DNA of 64,000 nucleotides from Lysobacterales bacterium (GTDB lineage Bacteria > Pseudomonadota > Gammaproteobacteria > Xanthomonadales > Ahniellaceae), in assembly GCA_016182785.1 (NCBI GenBank), contig JACPFU010000023.1, positions 272,932-336,931 of the forward strand. The letters run 5' to 3'. Shown piece after piece: positions 45,551-53,987 of this stretch (the stretch's first letter is position 1; the number at the start of each line of letters is the position of its first letter). A program made the position numbers and the translations under genes. The notes beneath the pieces are model-generated. The model was not told where the DNA came from. It worked only from the letters and a program-made list of their open reading frames with translations, and searched no databases.

Positions 45551-47703
45551 GCGCCACCCCGGCGCCAGCGGAAGAAGCGCTCGGCCCACCGCAGTGCGGC
45601 TTGCGGCGCATGGTTGCGTTTCCAGACGCCAGCCACGTACTTGTTGGCTTCGGCCATGGTCGGGTAGATGTGGATGGTGCCCAGCAGCTGGTTCAAGCCA
45701 ATGCCATGCTTCATCGCCAGCACAAACTCGGCGAGCAATTCGCCGGCATGCGCGCCAACGATGGTTGCGCCGAGAATGCGGTCCTTGCCGGGCACGGTCA
45801 GCACCTTGACGAAGCCGTGGGCCGCTGAATCGGCGATGGCACGGTCAAGGTCGTCGATGCCGTAGCGGGTGACTTCATGGGCGATGCCGCGTTGGTTGGC
45901 TTCGTCCTCGGACAAGCCGACGCGCGCGACTTCTGGATCGGTGAAGGTGGCCCACGGAATGACGCGATAGTCGACCGGGAAACTCCAGAACGGCGCCAAT
46001 AGAGCGTTCACCGCCGCATACCACGCCTGGTGTGCAGCCACGTGCGTGAACTGGAACGGACCGGTGGCATCGCCACATACGTAGATGTTGGGAAAGTTGG
46101 TGCGAAGCAGCGCGTCCGCTTCGATCGTGCCGCGTGAACTCAAGTGGACACCGAGAAGGTTCAGGCCAAATCCCTCGACGTTTGCCTTGCGGCCAAGCGC
46201 GAGCAGGATCTGGTCGAATTCGAATGCGACCTCGTGGCCTTGATGCTCGCAGATCAGACGTCCGCCTTCGCCCGAGCGCTCAATCCGTAGCGCCTTGTGT
46301 CCGGCTGCCACACGAATGCCTTCCGCAGCGAAGGCTCGCGCGACCTCTTCGGCTGCGTCGGCGTCTTCACGCGGCAGCAGCCGCGGCGCCATTTCGACCT
46401 GAGTCACTTCAGACCCGAAACGCGCAAACGCTTGCGCCAACTCGCACCCGATCGGCCCGCCGCCCAGCACGACGAGACGCTTCGGCAATTCGCGCAGATC
46501 CCACAACGTGTCCGACGTCAGGAAGTCGACCTTCTCGAGTCCTGGGATCGGCGGCACCAGCGGCCGGGCACCGCTAGCCAAGATGATGCTGCGCGCGGCG
46601 ATCCGCCGCCCGTCCACGTCGACTTCCCACGGTGATACCAATTGCGCTTCACCATGAATGACGTCGACGCCGAGGCCGCGATAGCGTTCAACCGAATCAT
46701 GCGGCTCGACTTGTTTGACGACCGACTGCACACGCTGCATCACCTGCACGAAGTCGACCGAGAGTTCGGTGTCTGCGACGCCATAACGACTACCTGCGCG
46801 CGCCTCGGCGATCAGCCGCGCCGACCGAATCAGCGCCTTGGAAGGCACGCAGCCGGTGTTGAGGCAGTCGCCACCCATGCGATGACGTTCGATTAGCGCG
46901 ACCTTGGCTTTGACCGCGGAGCCGATGTAGGCACTGACCAGGCCCGCGGACCCGGCACCAATGACGATCAGGTTGTAGTCGTAGCGCGCCGGCCGTTTGT
47001 GGCCACGATAGACGCGGCGAGCGGCCAGCCACTGGCTCAGCCGGCGCATCAGCAATGGCAACACGCCTAGCACGGCAAAGGCTCCGATCAGGCCCGGCGA
47101 CAGGATGCCGCGCAGCGAGTCGATGCGCGCGAGCTGAGTGCCGGCAAACACGTAGGCAATGGTTCCCGGCAGCATGCCCACTTGGCTGACCCAATAGAAT
47201 GTGCGCACGGGCAATGCGGTCAGGCCTGCGAGCAAGTTGACCAGGAAGAACGGCACCACCGGCACCAGGCGCAGCGTGAACAGGTAGAGCGCGCCCTCGC
47301 GCGCAACGCCCTCGTTGAAGCTCGCCAGGCGGTCGCCGTAGCGCGTCTGCAGCGAGTCGCGGAATAGGAATCGTGAAGCGAGGAAGGCCAGGGTCGCGCC
47401 GATACTGCTGCCGAACGACACCAGCAGCGTGCCCTCGACCAGGCCGAACAAAGCACCACCAGCCAGTGTCAGGATCGCCGCACCGGGCAGCGATGCGCCG
47501 GCCACAGCGATGTAGATCAGCAAGAAGCCGAGCGCGGCCACCAGCGGATGCGTCAGCGTCCACTGCTGCCATTGGTCCTGGCTGGCTTTGAGTGAGGCCA
47601 GATTGAGGTGTGCGAGCCATCCGTTGCGCCAGGCGACCCACACCAGCAAGCCGAAAGCCAGCGCGATCATCCACTTCAACAGGGCGCCATGTCGCTGTGT
47701 CAT
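45547..47703 (-). CDS. Fusion of TVP38/TMEM64 membrane domain and pyridine-nucleotide disulfide reductase
   Basis: 718 residues. Residues 1-225 form a TVP38/DedA-like membrane domain (AILTLAGGALFGLVEGTLLV, LRLVPVVPFFLVNLLAGLTA, GMLPGTIAYVF). Residues ~240-718 are a mercuric-reductase-like flavoprotein: FAD site VIGAGSAGLVSAYIG, redox disulfide GGDCLNTGCVPSKALIRSAR, NAD(P)H site VVLGGGPIGCELAQAFARFG and the dimerisation domain IPWATFTDPEVARVG. There is no N-terminal HMA domain and no C-terminal Cys pair, so it is not a true MerA. First gene of the arsenosugar operon, with AAGGA before the ATG. Confidence 0.88.
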   Translation of the reverse strand: MTQRHGALLKWMIALAFGLLVWVAWRNGWLAHLNLASLKASQDQWQQWTLTHPLVAALGFLLIYIAVAGASLPGAAILTLAGGALFGLVEGTLLVSFGSSIGATLAFLASRFLFRDSLQTRYGDRLASFNEGVAREGALYLFTLRLVPVVPFFLVNLLAGLTALPVRTFYWVSQVGMLPGTIAYVFAGTQLARIDSLRGILSPGLIGAFAVLGVLPLLMRRLSQWLAARRVYRGHKRPARYDYNLIVIGAGSAGLVSAYIGSAVKAKVALIERHRMGGDCLNTGCVPSKALIRSARLIAEARAGSRYGVADTELSVDFVQVMQRVQSVVKQVEPHDSVERYRGLGVDVIHGEAQLVSPWEVDVDGRRIAARSIILASGARPLVPPIPGLEKVDFLTSDTLWDLRELPKRLVVLGGGPIGCELAQAFARFGSEVTQVEMAPRLLPREDADAAEEVARAFAAEGIRVAAGHKALRIERSGEGGRLICEHQGHEVAFEFDQILLALGRKANVEGFGLNLLGVHLSSRGTIEADALLRTNFPNIYVCGDATGPFQFTHVAAHQAWYAAVNALLAPFWSFPVDYRVIPWATFTDPEVARVGLSEDEANQRGIAHEVTRYGIDDLDRAIADSAAHGFVKVLTVPGKDRILGATIVGAHAGELLAEFVLAMKHGIGLNQLLGTIHIYPTMAEANKYVAGVWKRNHAPQAALRWAERFFRWRRGGA

Positions 47704-47732
47704 ATTTTCCTTTGCCCTCGGGTCCAGTGAAC

Positions 47733-47768
47733 GCCCGATGGGCACTCTCGATCCCATAGAGCATGGGA
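47733..47768. promoter_or_regulatory. Palindromes in the divergent arsenic-operon/sigma promoter region
   Basis: The 103-base gap between the divergent starts holds two inverted repeats: GCCC-gat-GGGC (47733-47743) and TCCCAT-agagc-ATGGGA (47752-47768). Either could be an operator or a leader hairpin. No ArsR-type regulator gene is seen nearby, so the adjacent ECF sigma factor is a possible controller of both directions. Confidence 0.45.
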
Positions 47769-47806
47769 CCGTGAAAAAGGATTCGCGCTTTCGGAAAAAT
47801 GATTGG

Positions 47807-48331
47807 ATGACCGTTGAACCCCACAATCCTCAACTTCTCGAGTCCGCGCGTGCAGGAGACCTGCAGGCTTTGAATCAGGTCTTGGCCTGCTCGCGGCAGG
47901 ACCTGCGCCGTTACGCCGAGCACCACTGCGTCGTGAACGACGTGGAAGACGCCGTTCAGGAAACGCTGTTCACGATTTCGCGTCGACTGGGCGATTTGCG
48001 TCAACTGGAGAGTTTCACCTCGTGGATGTTTCGCATTGTCAAACGCGAATGCAATCGCATGCGCCGCGGCTGGCGCATGGTTACGGGCAGCGAGTTGGAC
48101 GATGCGATTCTGCCGATCGAGTATCCGGAACCGATGGATTGGCGCATTCAGATCAGCCGCACCCTGGCCGAGATCCCCGCGCACTACCGCGAAATCCTCT
48201 TGATGCGCGACATCGAAGGGTTGAGTCTTGAGGAAACCGCTGAGCAGCTGCAGTTGACGCTGCCGGCGACCAAGTCGCGCCTGCACCGTGCGCGGATGCT
48301 CGCGCGCGAACTGCTCGAACCCGGGCGCTGA
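47807..48331 (+). CDS. ECF-type RNA polymerase sigma factor
   Basis: 174 residues. Region 2: LACSRQDLRRYAEHHCVVND, VEDAVQETLFTISRRLGDL and ESFTSWMFRIVKRECNRMRR. Region 4: EIPAHYREILLMRDIEGLSL then EETAEQLQLTLPATKSRLHR. No anti-sigma factor is adjacent. It is divergent from the arsenosugar operon and upstream of the AhpD-like and DUF547 genes, so it may switch on the whole locus. The ATG at 47807 is preferred; longer in-frame starts are less likely because they enter the promoter region. Confidence 0.83.
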   Translation: MTVEPHNPQLLESARAGDLQALNQVLACSRQDLRRYAEHHCVVNDVEDAVQETLFTISRRLGDLRQLESFTSWMFRIVKRECNRMRRGWRMVTGSELDDAILPIEYPEPMDWRIQISRTLAEIPAHYREILLMRDIEGLSLEETAEQLQLTLPATKSRLHRARMLARELLEPGR

Positions 48332-48406
48332 ACGCAACCGCGAATCCTTTTGGTCGATCACCGCCTCTTGGCTGTCGAGTGCACAAACAGACCGGAGCGC
48401 AGACGC

Positions 48407-48964
48407 ATGAGTTACATCCGCGAGATCGAGGAATCCGACGCCAGCGGCGACATCGGGACGATGTACGAACGGTTGCGCGCGGAGCGTGGCCGGGTGTCGA
48501 ACATCCTCAAGGTGCATAGTCTGAGGCCGCAGGCGCTGGCGCATCACCTGGACTTGTACATGGGCCTGCTGTTCGGGCCGGGAAAGCTGAGCCGTGCACA
48601 GCGCGAGATGATCGCAGTGGTCGTGTCGGCGGCGAACGACTGCGCCTACTGCGTGAGCCATCACCGCGAAGCGCTGTCGCGCTACCTGCGCGATGCGGCG
48701 CAACTGGACACGGTCTGCACCGATCACCGCGGCGCCGGATTACCCGATGCGACCGTCGCGTTGCTGGGCTACGCCAAGAAGCTGACGGAGGCGCCGGCCA
48801 CGATCACGTTGGCCGACATCGACGCCCTGCGCGTCGCCGGATTCGCCGACGAGGACATCCTGCACGCCAACCTGATCGCCGCCTACTTCAATTTCGTCAA
48901 CCGAATCGCACTCGGGCTCGGTGTTGAACACAGCGCCGACGAGATCCAGGGGTACAAGGCGTGA
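48407..48964 (+). CDS. AhpD-like carboxymuconolactone decarboxylase family protein
   Basis: 185 residues. The redox site is SAANDCAYCVSHHREALSRY (CxxC-x2-H), the alkylhydroperoxidase AhpD motif, within an all-helical fold typical of 'peroxidase-related enzyme' members. It probably reduces peroxides or acts as a thiol oxidoreductase. Downstream of the ECF sigma factor by 75 bases, and its stop overlaps the DUF547 start by four bases. Confidence 0.85.
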   Translation: MSYIREIEESDASGDIGTMYERLRAERGRVSNILKVHSLRPQALAHHLDLYMGLLFGPGKLSRAQREMIAVVVSAANDCAYCVSHHREALSRYLRDAAQLDTVCTDHRGAGLPDATVALLGYAKKLTEAPATITLADIDALRVAGFADEDILHANLIAAYFNFVNRIALGLGVEHSADEIQGYKA

Positions 48965-49806
48965 GCGCCGCATCCCGATTCTGCCGCAGTCCGCGCTGGC
49001 AGACGCTTTGGCTGGCGATCGGCATGTTGATCGCCATCAGCAGTAGCGCGCGTACGCAATCCTTCGATCATGCGCATTCGGCATTCGATGCGCTGCTCGC
49101 GAAGCACGTGCGCTGGTTGCCGGAAGGTCATGCGAGTGTCGTCGATTACGCCGCGCTTGCGCATGACCGCCCGGCGCTCGAGCGCTATCTGGCGTCGCTA
49201 TCCGCGGTGTCGCGCACGGACTTTGAGCGTTGGAACAAGCCGCAGCGCCGCGCCTTCCTGGTCAACGCCTACAACGCGTACACGCTCCAATTGGTGCTGA
49301 CGAAATATCCCGACCTCGAGTCGATCAAGGATCTGGGTGGATTTTTCTCGTCGCCGTGGAAGCAGCGCTTCTTCACGCTGCTTGGCGAATCGCGCCATCT
49401 CGACGACGTCGAGCACAGCTTGCTTCGCGGGGCTGCGGACTACGACGATCCGCGCATCCATTTTGCGGTGAATTGCGCATCTGTCGGCTGCCCGGCACTG
49501 CGTCCCGAGGCGTTTCGCGCCGAAGTGCTGGATGCGCAACTGGACGATCAGACGCGTCGATTTCTTGCGGACCGCAGTCGCAATCGCGCCGAGCCGGAGG
49601 CGTCACGCCTGGTGTTGTCGCCGGTCTTCGACTGGTACGAAGAGGATTTTTCGCAGGGCTGGCGTGGCGCGCGGTCCGTCGCGCAGTTCGTCGCGACTTA
49701 TCCTGTCGCCCTTGGCCTGTCTGCGGCCGACATCGTCGCGCTGCAACGTGACGAGTGGTCCGTCGGCTATGGCGATTACGACTGGTCGTTGAACCGATCT
49801 CGCTGA
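48961..49806 (+). CDS. Exported DUF547 family protein
   Basis: 281 residues from a GTG that overlaps the previous stop. A signal peptide (TLWLAIGMLIAISSSARTQS) is followed by the DUF547 domain: RRAFLVNAYNAYTLQLVL (about 96), LDDVEHSLLRG, IHFAVNCASVGCPALRPEAF with conserved Cys, and FDWYEEDFSQGW. The fold is thought to be transglutaminase/papain-like. Genes of this type often lie near TVP38-reductase fusions and ArsS, which fits here, but the reaction is not known. Confidence 0.85.
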   Translation: MSAASRFCRSPRWQTLWLAIGMLIAISSSARTQSFDHAHSAFDALLAKHVRWLPEGHASVVDYAALAHDRPALERYLASLSAVSRTDFERWNKPQRRAFLVNAYNAYTLQLVLTKYPDLESIKDLGGFFSSPWKQRFFTLLGESRHLDDVEHSLLRGAADYDDPRIHFAVNCASVGCPALRPEAFRAEVLDAQLDDQTRRFLADRSRNRAEPEASRLVLSPVFDWYEEDFSQGWRGARSVAQFVATYPVALGLSAADIVALQRDEWSVGYGDYDWSLNRSR

Positions 49807-50084
49807 CGACGACACCGTGACTACAGGCAACATCCTGCCTGCCCAGCAGGAGGCAGGCCATGAACGCTTATTGCGCACCGGTCTGATGTCACAGCACGTC
49901 GCGATTCGGACGTTGCTTCGGGATGCTGCTGCCCTCATCGCGCACATCGACGAGGCGCTAACCGATCCCAACGACGGCAACGAATTCATTGATTGCCGAT
50001 ACCTCGATCGCTTGTCGGCGGATCAGCCCTGCACGCGAGCGCGACAAACATTGCGGCATGCTGCAATGCCGTCGGAGTTCACTC

Positions 50085-50366
50085 ATGAAAGCCATCTGGA
50101 ACAACACCGTCATTGCCGAGTCCGACGACACCGTCGTTGTGGACGGGTATCACTACTTTCCGCTGGCGGCGCTGGTCATGGCGCACTTCCGGCCGGCGTC
50201 GCAGACCACCGTCTGCAGTTGGAAGGGAACAGCAAATTACTACGACGTCGTCGTGAATGGCGAGACGAATCCTGGCGCAGCCTGGTGCTACGCCGAACCC
50301 AGGGATGCAGCTGCAGCGGTGCGGGGACGCGTCGGTTTCTGGCGAGGCATCAAGGTGACCGGATGA
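50085..50366 (+). CDS. DUF427 domain protein
   Basis: 93 residues: the start MKAIWNNTVIAESDDTVVVD, then YHYFPLAALVMAHFRP, TTVCSWKGTANYYDVVVNGE and GRVGFWRGIKV are the whole DUF427 domain at its usual length. It is a small cytoplasmic beta protein of unknown activity. The 3' end overlaps that of the convergent PLP-enzyme gene by 17 bases. The ATG at 50085 is the one that begins the domain. Confidence 0.85.
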   Translation: MKAIWNNTVIAESDDTVVVDGYHYFPLAALVMAHFRPASQTTVCSWKGTANYYDVVVNGETNPGAAWCYAEPRDAAAAVRGRVGFWRGIKVTG

Positions 50367-51486
50367 TTTCCCGCAGTGCCGATGCCAGGTCATGGATATC
50401 TTCCTGCGAGTTGTGCAGATGATGGCTGATGCGGAGGGCGGCCCCTCTGGCTGCGACGTGGATACGTCTCCGGCCGAGTTCAGCGGCGAGGGCCGGCACA
50501 TCGATGCTGTGGTTCAGTGGACGCAAGGCGGTGATTTGGGCGCTATCGGCGATCGACGCGAATGGCAGCGCGCATTCTCGGATTTGTTCGCGCAATTCGT
50601 TCTGCCATTGGCGCAGCGACGTGCGCAGGAACGTCCGGTCGCAACGGCCAAGCCATGCCAGCGCGGCCTCGGCCATGGCCAGGGCTGGCTGCGAGTAGAC
50701 ACTCGCGCTGTCGACCCGACGCGCTGCGTGCGCACCCGCCACTCGGTCCCAGCCGTGCCACTCCAGGGGCCGAGCTGCTTCATGGCGCGGGGCCCGGTAC
50801 AGGTATGCGAGCCCGGGCGCGCCCAGCAGCCACTTGTACCCGGCGCAAACGACGAAGTCGGGATCGATGTCAGTCAAGTTGAGCGCTTCGACCCCAAGCG
50901 ACTGGGTCGCATCGACGACCAAGGCCGCGTCGATGCGGCGTGCAGCCGCCGCGACGCGGTGGAGGTCGAGGCGAATGCCGTCGTGCCAGTGACAGGTGGG
51001 CAAGACGACGACACGCACGGAATCGTCCAGTGCAGCCAAGACCGCTTCGGTGCGGTCGCCACTAGGGCCGCAAACGATCTCGCGATGGGTCGCCCCCGCT
51101 CGTTGCGCGCTCTGCTTCCACACGTCGACGCCGGAGGGATGTTCGTCGCCCAGGGTGACCACGGTGTCTCCAGCCTGCATCGGCAAATTGGCCGCGGCCG
51201 TGGCCATACCCTGCGCGACACTGGGCAACAACGCGATGCAGTCCGGCGCGCAGGCAAATTCGATCGCGGCCAGCACACGTACGCGTTCTGCCGCGGCGAG
51301 CCAGGCTTCGGTTCTGATCTGCCACGGACTGCAGCCGCGTGCGAGCGCATCCGCGCCCGCACCATTCACGATTGCCAATCGCGGTGCGTGGCCACTGACA
51401 TTCAGGTACACGCACGCGTCGTCGATCAGCCACGAACCATCGCGGTTCGATACGTGCGCGTCCCGATGCATGTCATTCCGACCCAT
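50350..51486 (-). CDS. PLP-dependent aminotransferase class V protein, possibly EgtE
   Basis: 378 residues. A class V fold: SVAQGMATAAANLPMQAGDT, LGDEHPSGVDVWKQSAQRAG, VVDATQSLGVEALNLTDI and the PLP lysine in VVCAGYKWLLGAPGLAYLY (about 216). Such enzymes include cysteine desulfurases and C-S lyases. It starts 21 bases from the divergent egtB gene, followed by egtD, so a role as the ergothioneine C-S lyase (EgtE) is a fair guess that rests on context. Two in-frame ATGs (51486 and 51471) are possible. Confidence 0.72.
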   Translation of the reverse strand: MGRNDMHRDAHVSNRDGSWLIDDACVYLNVSGHAPRLAIVNGAGADALARGCSPWQIRTEAWLAAAERVRVLAAIEFACAPDCIALLPSVAQGMATAAANLPMQAGDTVVTLGDEHPSGVDVWKQSAQRAGATHREIVCGPSGDRTEAVLAALDDSVRVVVLPTCHWHDGIRLDLHRVAAAARRIDAALVVDATQSLGVEALNLTDIDPDFVVCAGYKWLLGAPGLAYLYRAPRHEAARPLEWHGWDRVAGAHAARRVDSASVYSQPALAMAEAALAWLGRCDRTFLRTSLRQWQNELREQIRECALPFASIADSAQITALRPLNHSIDVPALAAELGRRRIHVAARGAALRISHHLHNSQEDIHDLASALREIIRSP

Positions 51487-51507
51487 TGACCTGATACGGT
51501 GCCGAGC

Positions 51508-52758
51508 ATGTCGTCATCCTCGTCTTCTGTTCAAGTCGGAGCGCTGGACTTCACCGACGTCCGCACCGCGAGCTCGCGTCTTGTCGCGCCGCTTTGCGCC
51601 GAGGACGCCACGGTGCAGTCGATGCCGGAAACGAGTCCGAGCAAGTGGCATCTGGCGCACACCACCTGGTTCTTCGAGGAGTTCGTGTTATCGCGAACGC
51701 CGGGGTACCAGCGCTTCAATGTCCACTACGGCTACCTGTTCAATTCCTATTATCAGTCGGTTGGATCGATGCATGCGCGCCCGGCGCGTGGCCTGCTGAC
51801 ACGCCCTACCTTGGCCGAAGTCATGTCGTATCGGGAGGCCGTGGACGAGGCCATGCTGATGCTGCTCGCAAGGGGCGTCGACATCGGGACAGCAGCGCGC
51901 ATCCAGCTCGGCCTGCACCACGAGCAGCAACACCAGGAATTGATCCTGACCGACATCAAGCATCTGCTCTCGCGGCATCCGCTGGCGCCCGCGTATCGCG
52001 AAGACTTGGTGCGCTGGACCGGAACCCCGCGCTCCGAGCAGTTCGCTCCCGGTCGTCAGGGCGTCGTTGCGGTCGGCGGCGATGAGAATGCCGGGTTCGT
52101 TTTCGATTGCGAAACGCCGCGGCACCAGGCGCTGCTGCATGCACACGCACTGGCCAACCGGCCGGTCAGCAATCGCGAATATCTCGAGTTCGTGCGCGCG
52201 GACGGCTACGCGCGTCCCGAGTGGTGGTTGAGCGAAGGTTATGCATTGGCGCGTGCGGAAGATTGGCGCGGCCCGTTGTACTGGGACGCGGGTGCGGAGC
52301 GCGAGTTTACGCTGGCGGGCCTGCGAGAGATCGACGGTGATGCCCCGGTCTGCCACGTCAGCTACTACGAGGCCGATGCCTACGCGCGTTTTCGGGGCGC
52401 ACGCCTGCCGACCGAGTTCGAGTGGGAGGACGCCGCGCGCGATCTGGCGCCAAACTCAGGTCACGACGTGGGTAGCGAGGCGCTGCAGCCGATGCCGGCC
52501 ACCGGTGATTTGGGCCTGCAACAGATGTTCGGCGATGTCTGGGAGTGGGCCGGGTCGCCTTACGTGCCCTATCCAGGCTTCAAACCATTGCCGGGTGCGC
52601 TTGGCGAATACAACGGCAAGTTCATGTGTGGGCAATGGGTCCTGCGCGGTGGCTCCTGTGTCAGCCCGGTGGGGCATTTGCGCGCGAGCTACCGGAATTT
52701 CTTCTACCCCCGAGATCGCTGGCAGTTCTCGGGAATCCGCCTCGCAAGGGATCTCTGA
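51508..52758 (+). CDS. egtB: Ergothioneine biosynthesis sulfoxide synthase EgtB
   Basis: 416 residues. The N-terminal DinB-like domain carries the iron site: WHLAHTTWFFEEFVL and LGLHHEQQHQELILTDIKH (the HxxxHxE motif, about 140). The C-terminal domain is of the formylglycine-generating-enzyme type (NRPVSNREYLEFVRADGY, VCHVSYYEADAYARFRGARL, LPTEFEWEDAARD, GGSCVSPVGHLRASYRNFF). It joins cysteine or gamma-glutamylcysteine to trimethylhistidine with oxygen. The egtD gene starts two bases after its stop codon. Confidence 0.92.
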   Translation: MSSSSSSVQVGALDFTDVRTASSRLVAPLCAEDATVQSMPETSPSKWHLAHTTWFFEEFVLSRTPGYQRFNVHYGYLFNSYYQSVGSMHARPARGLLTRPTLAEVMSYREAVDEAMLMLLARGVDIGTAARIQLGLHHEQQHQELILTDIKHLLSRHPLAPAYREDLVRWTGTPRSEQFAPGRQGVVAVGGDENAGFVFDCETPRHQALLHAHALANRPVSNREYLEFVRADGYARPEWWLSEGYALARAEDWRGPLYWDAGAEREFTLAGLREIDGDAPVCHVSYYEADAYARFRGARLPTEFEWEDAARDLAPNSGHDVGSEALQPMPATGDLGLQQMFGDVWEWAGSPYVPYPGFKPLPGALGEYNGKFMCGQWVLRGGSCVSPVGHLRASYRNFFYPRDRWQFSGIRLARDL

Positions 52759-52759
52759 G

Positions 52760-53722
52760 ATGGCGACTCACGCAATGCGCACGGCGCCGGTCGCCGATGC
52801 CGCCCAGGAATTTCTCGGCGATGTGATGGCCGGGTTGGCGCTTCGTCCGCGCCGAATTCCTTCGAAGTATTTCTACGACGCCCTCGGTTCGGCGCTGTTC
52901 GAACAGATCTGTGCAACGCCCGAGTACTACCTGACACGGTGCGAACTCGAACTCATGCAGATCCATCGGAGCGACATCGCCGCTCGTCTTGGTGCACACG
53001 TGCAACTGGTCGAGTTCGGCAGTGGCGCAGGCATCAAGACCCGGCTTCTGCTCGATGCGCTGGATCATCCGGTTTGTTACACGCCGGTCGAGATCTCCGA
53101 GTCTGCACTGGCGAGCAGTTGCGCCGCACTCACGCGCGACTTTCCGGATCTCGAGATTCACCCTTGCAGCGCCGATTTCACGCGCTTGCATCGACTCCCG
53201 GCGGCGAGCCTGCGTTCGCCGCGTCGGGTCGTGTATTTCGCGGGTTCCACGCTCGGCAACTTCGAGGATCGCGAGGCCATCACACTGTTGGCCAACATGC
53301 GTGAAATCGCCGGACCGAAGGGCGCCGTGCTGGTCGGCGTCGATCTGAAGAAAGATCCGGCCATCATCGAGGCGGCCTACAACGACGCCGAAGGCGTGAC
53401 CGCGGCCTTCACGCTGAACTTGCTTACCCGCATCAATCGCGAACTCGGCAGCGATTTCGACGTGTCCTCCTTTGCACATCGCGCACGTTACAACCGCATC
53501 CTGGGCCGTATCGAAACGCAGATTGTCAGTCTCCGGCCGCAACGCGTGCATCTCGATCGCCGAAGCTTCGACTTCTGCCGCGACGAGGCGATCGAAGTCG
53601 AGATCAGCTGCAAGTACGATCACGCCGACGTTCAACGCATGGCCCAGTCCGCAGCGCTCTCTGTGCAGGCGATCTGGACCGACCATAACCAATGGTTCGC
53701 GCTGGTGTTGTTGACGGCGTAG
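52760..53722 (+). CDS. egtD: L-histidine N-alpha-methyltransferase EgtD
   Basis: 320 residues. EgtD features: IPSKYFYDALGSALFEQICA, TPEYYLTRCELELM, the SAM site LVEFGSGAGIKTRLLLDAL, YFAGSTLGNFEDREA, and VDLKKDPAIIEAAYNDAEGV. It makes hercynine (trimethylhistidine), the EgtB substrate. The operon egtB-egtD is complete for the two central steps. Confidence 0.92.
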   Translation: MATHAMRTAPVADAAQEFLGDVMAGLALRPRRIPSKYFYDALGSALFEQICATPEYYLTRCELELMQIHRSDIAARLGAHVQLVEFGSGAGIKTRLLLDALDHPVCYTPVEISESALASSCAALTRDFPDLEIHPCSADFTRLHRLPAASLRSPRRVVYFAGSTLGNFEDREAITLLANMREIAGPKGAVLVGVDLKKDPAIIEAAYNDAEGVTAAFTLNLLTRINRELGSDFDVSSFAHRARYNRILGRIETQIVSLRPQRVHLDRRSFDFCRDEAIEVEISCKYDHADVQRMAQSAALSVQAIWTDHNQWFALVLLTA

Positions 53723-53987
53723 CGCGGCACGGATTGATCGGTGCTGGCCAGTTCGCGGGTCGGTCGCTCGGCCCGGAATGCACGCTGATATGCCCGACTT
53801 GCTCGGTGACGATCGACCGAAACAGGCGGTCTCGCCTTACCGGAACGACCGGTCACACGTTTCCGAAATGATCGGTCAAGATGGACCGAGATGCGCCATG
53901 CCTTCTCAAATACCCTCAATTTGGTCAGCCCGACCGCTGCGTCCAGCGACGCAGCCGCAATGACACGCGGGTGACTCATCTTGGATC

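Noticed and set aside
45547..47703. Naming the flavoprotein mercuric reductase (merA)
   Set aside because: No HMA domain and no C-terminal Cys pair; the protein starts with a TVP38 domain and lies in an arsenic operon without mer genes.
49817..50422. Plus-strand open frame before and across the DUF427 gene
   Set aside because: Its first half looks faintly coding, but it runs out of frame through the whole DUF427 gene and has only a weak GTG start; not enough support.
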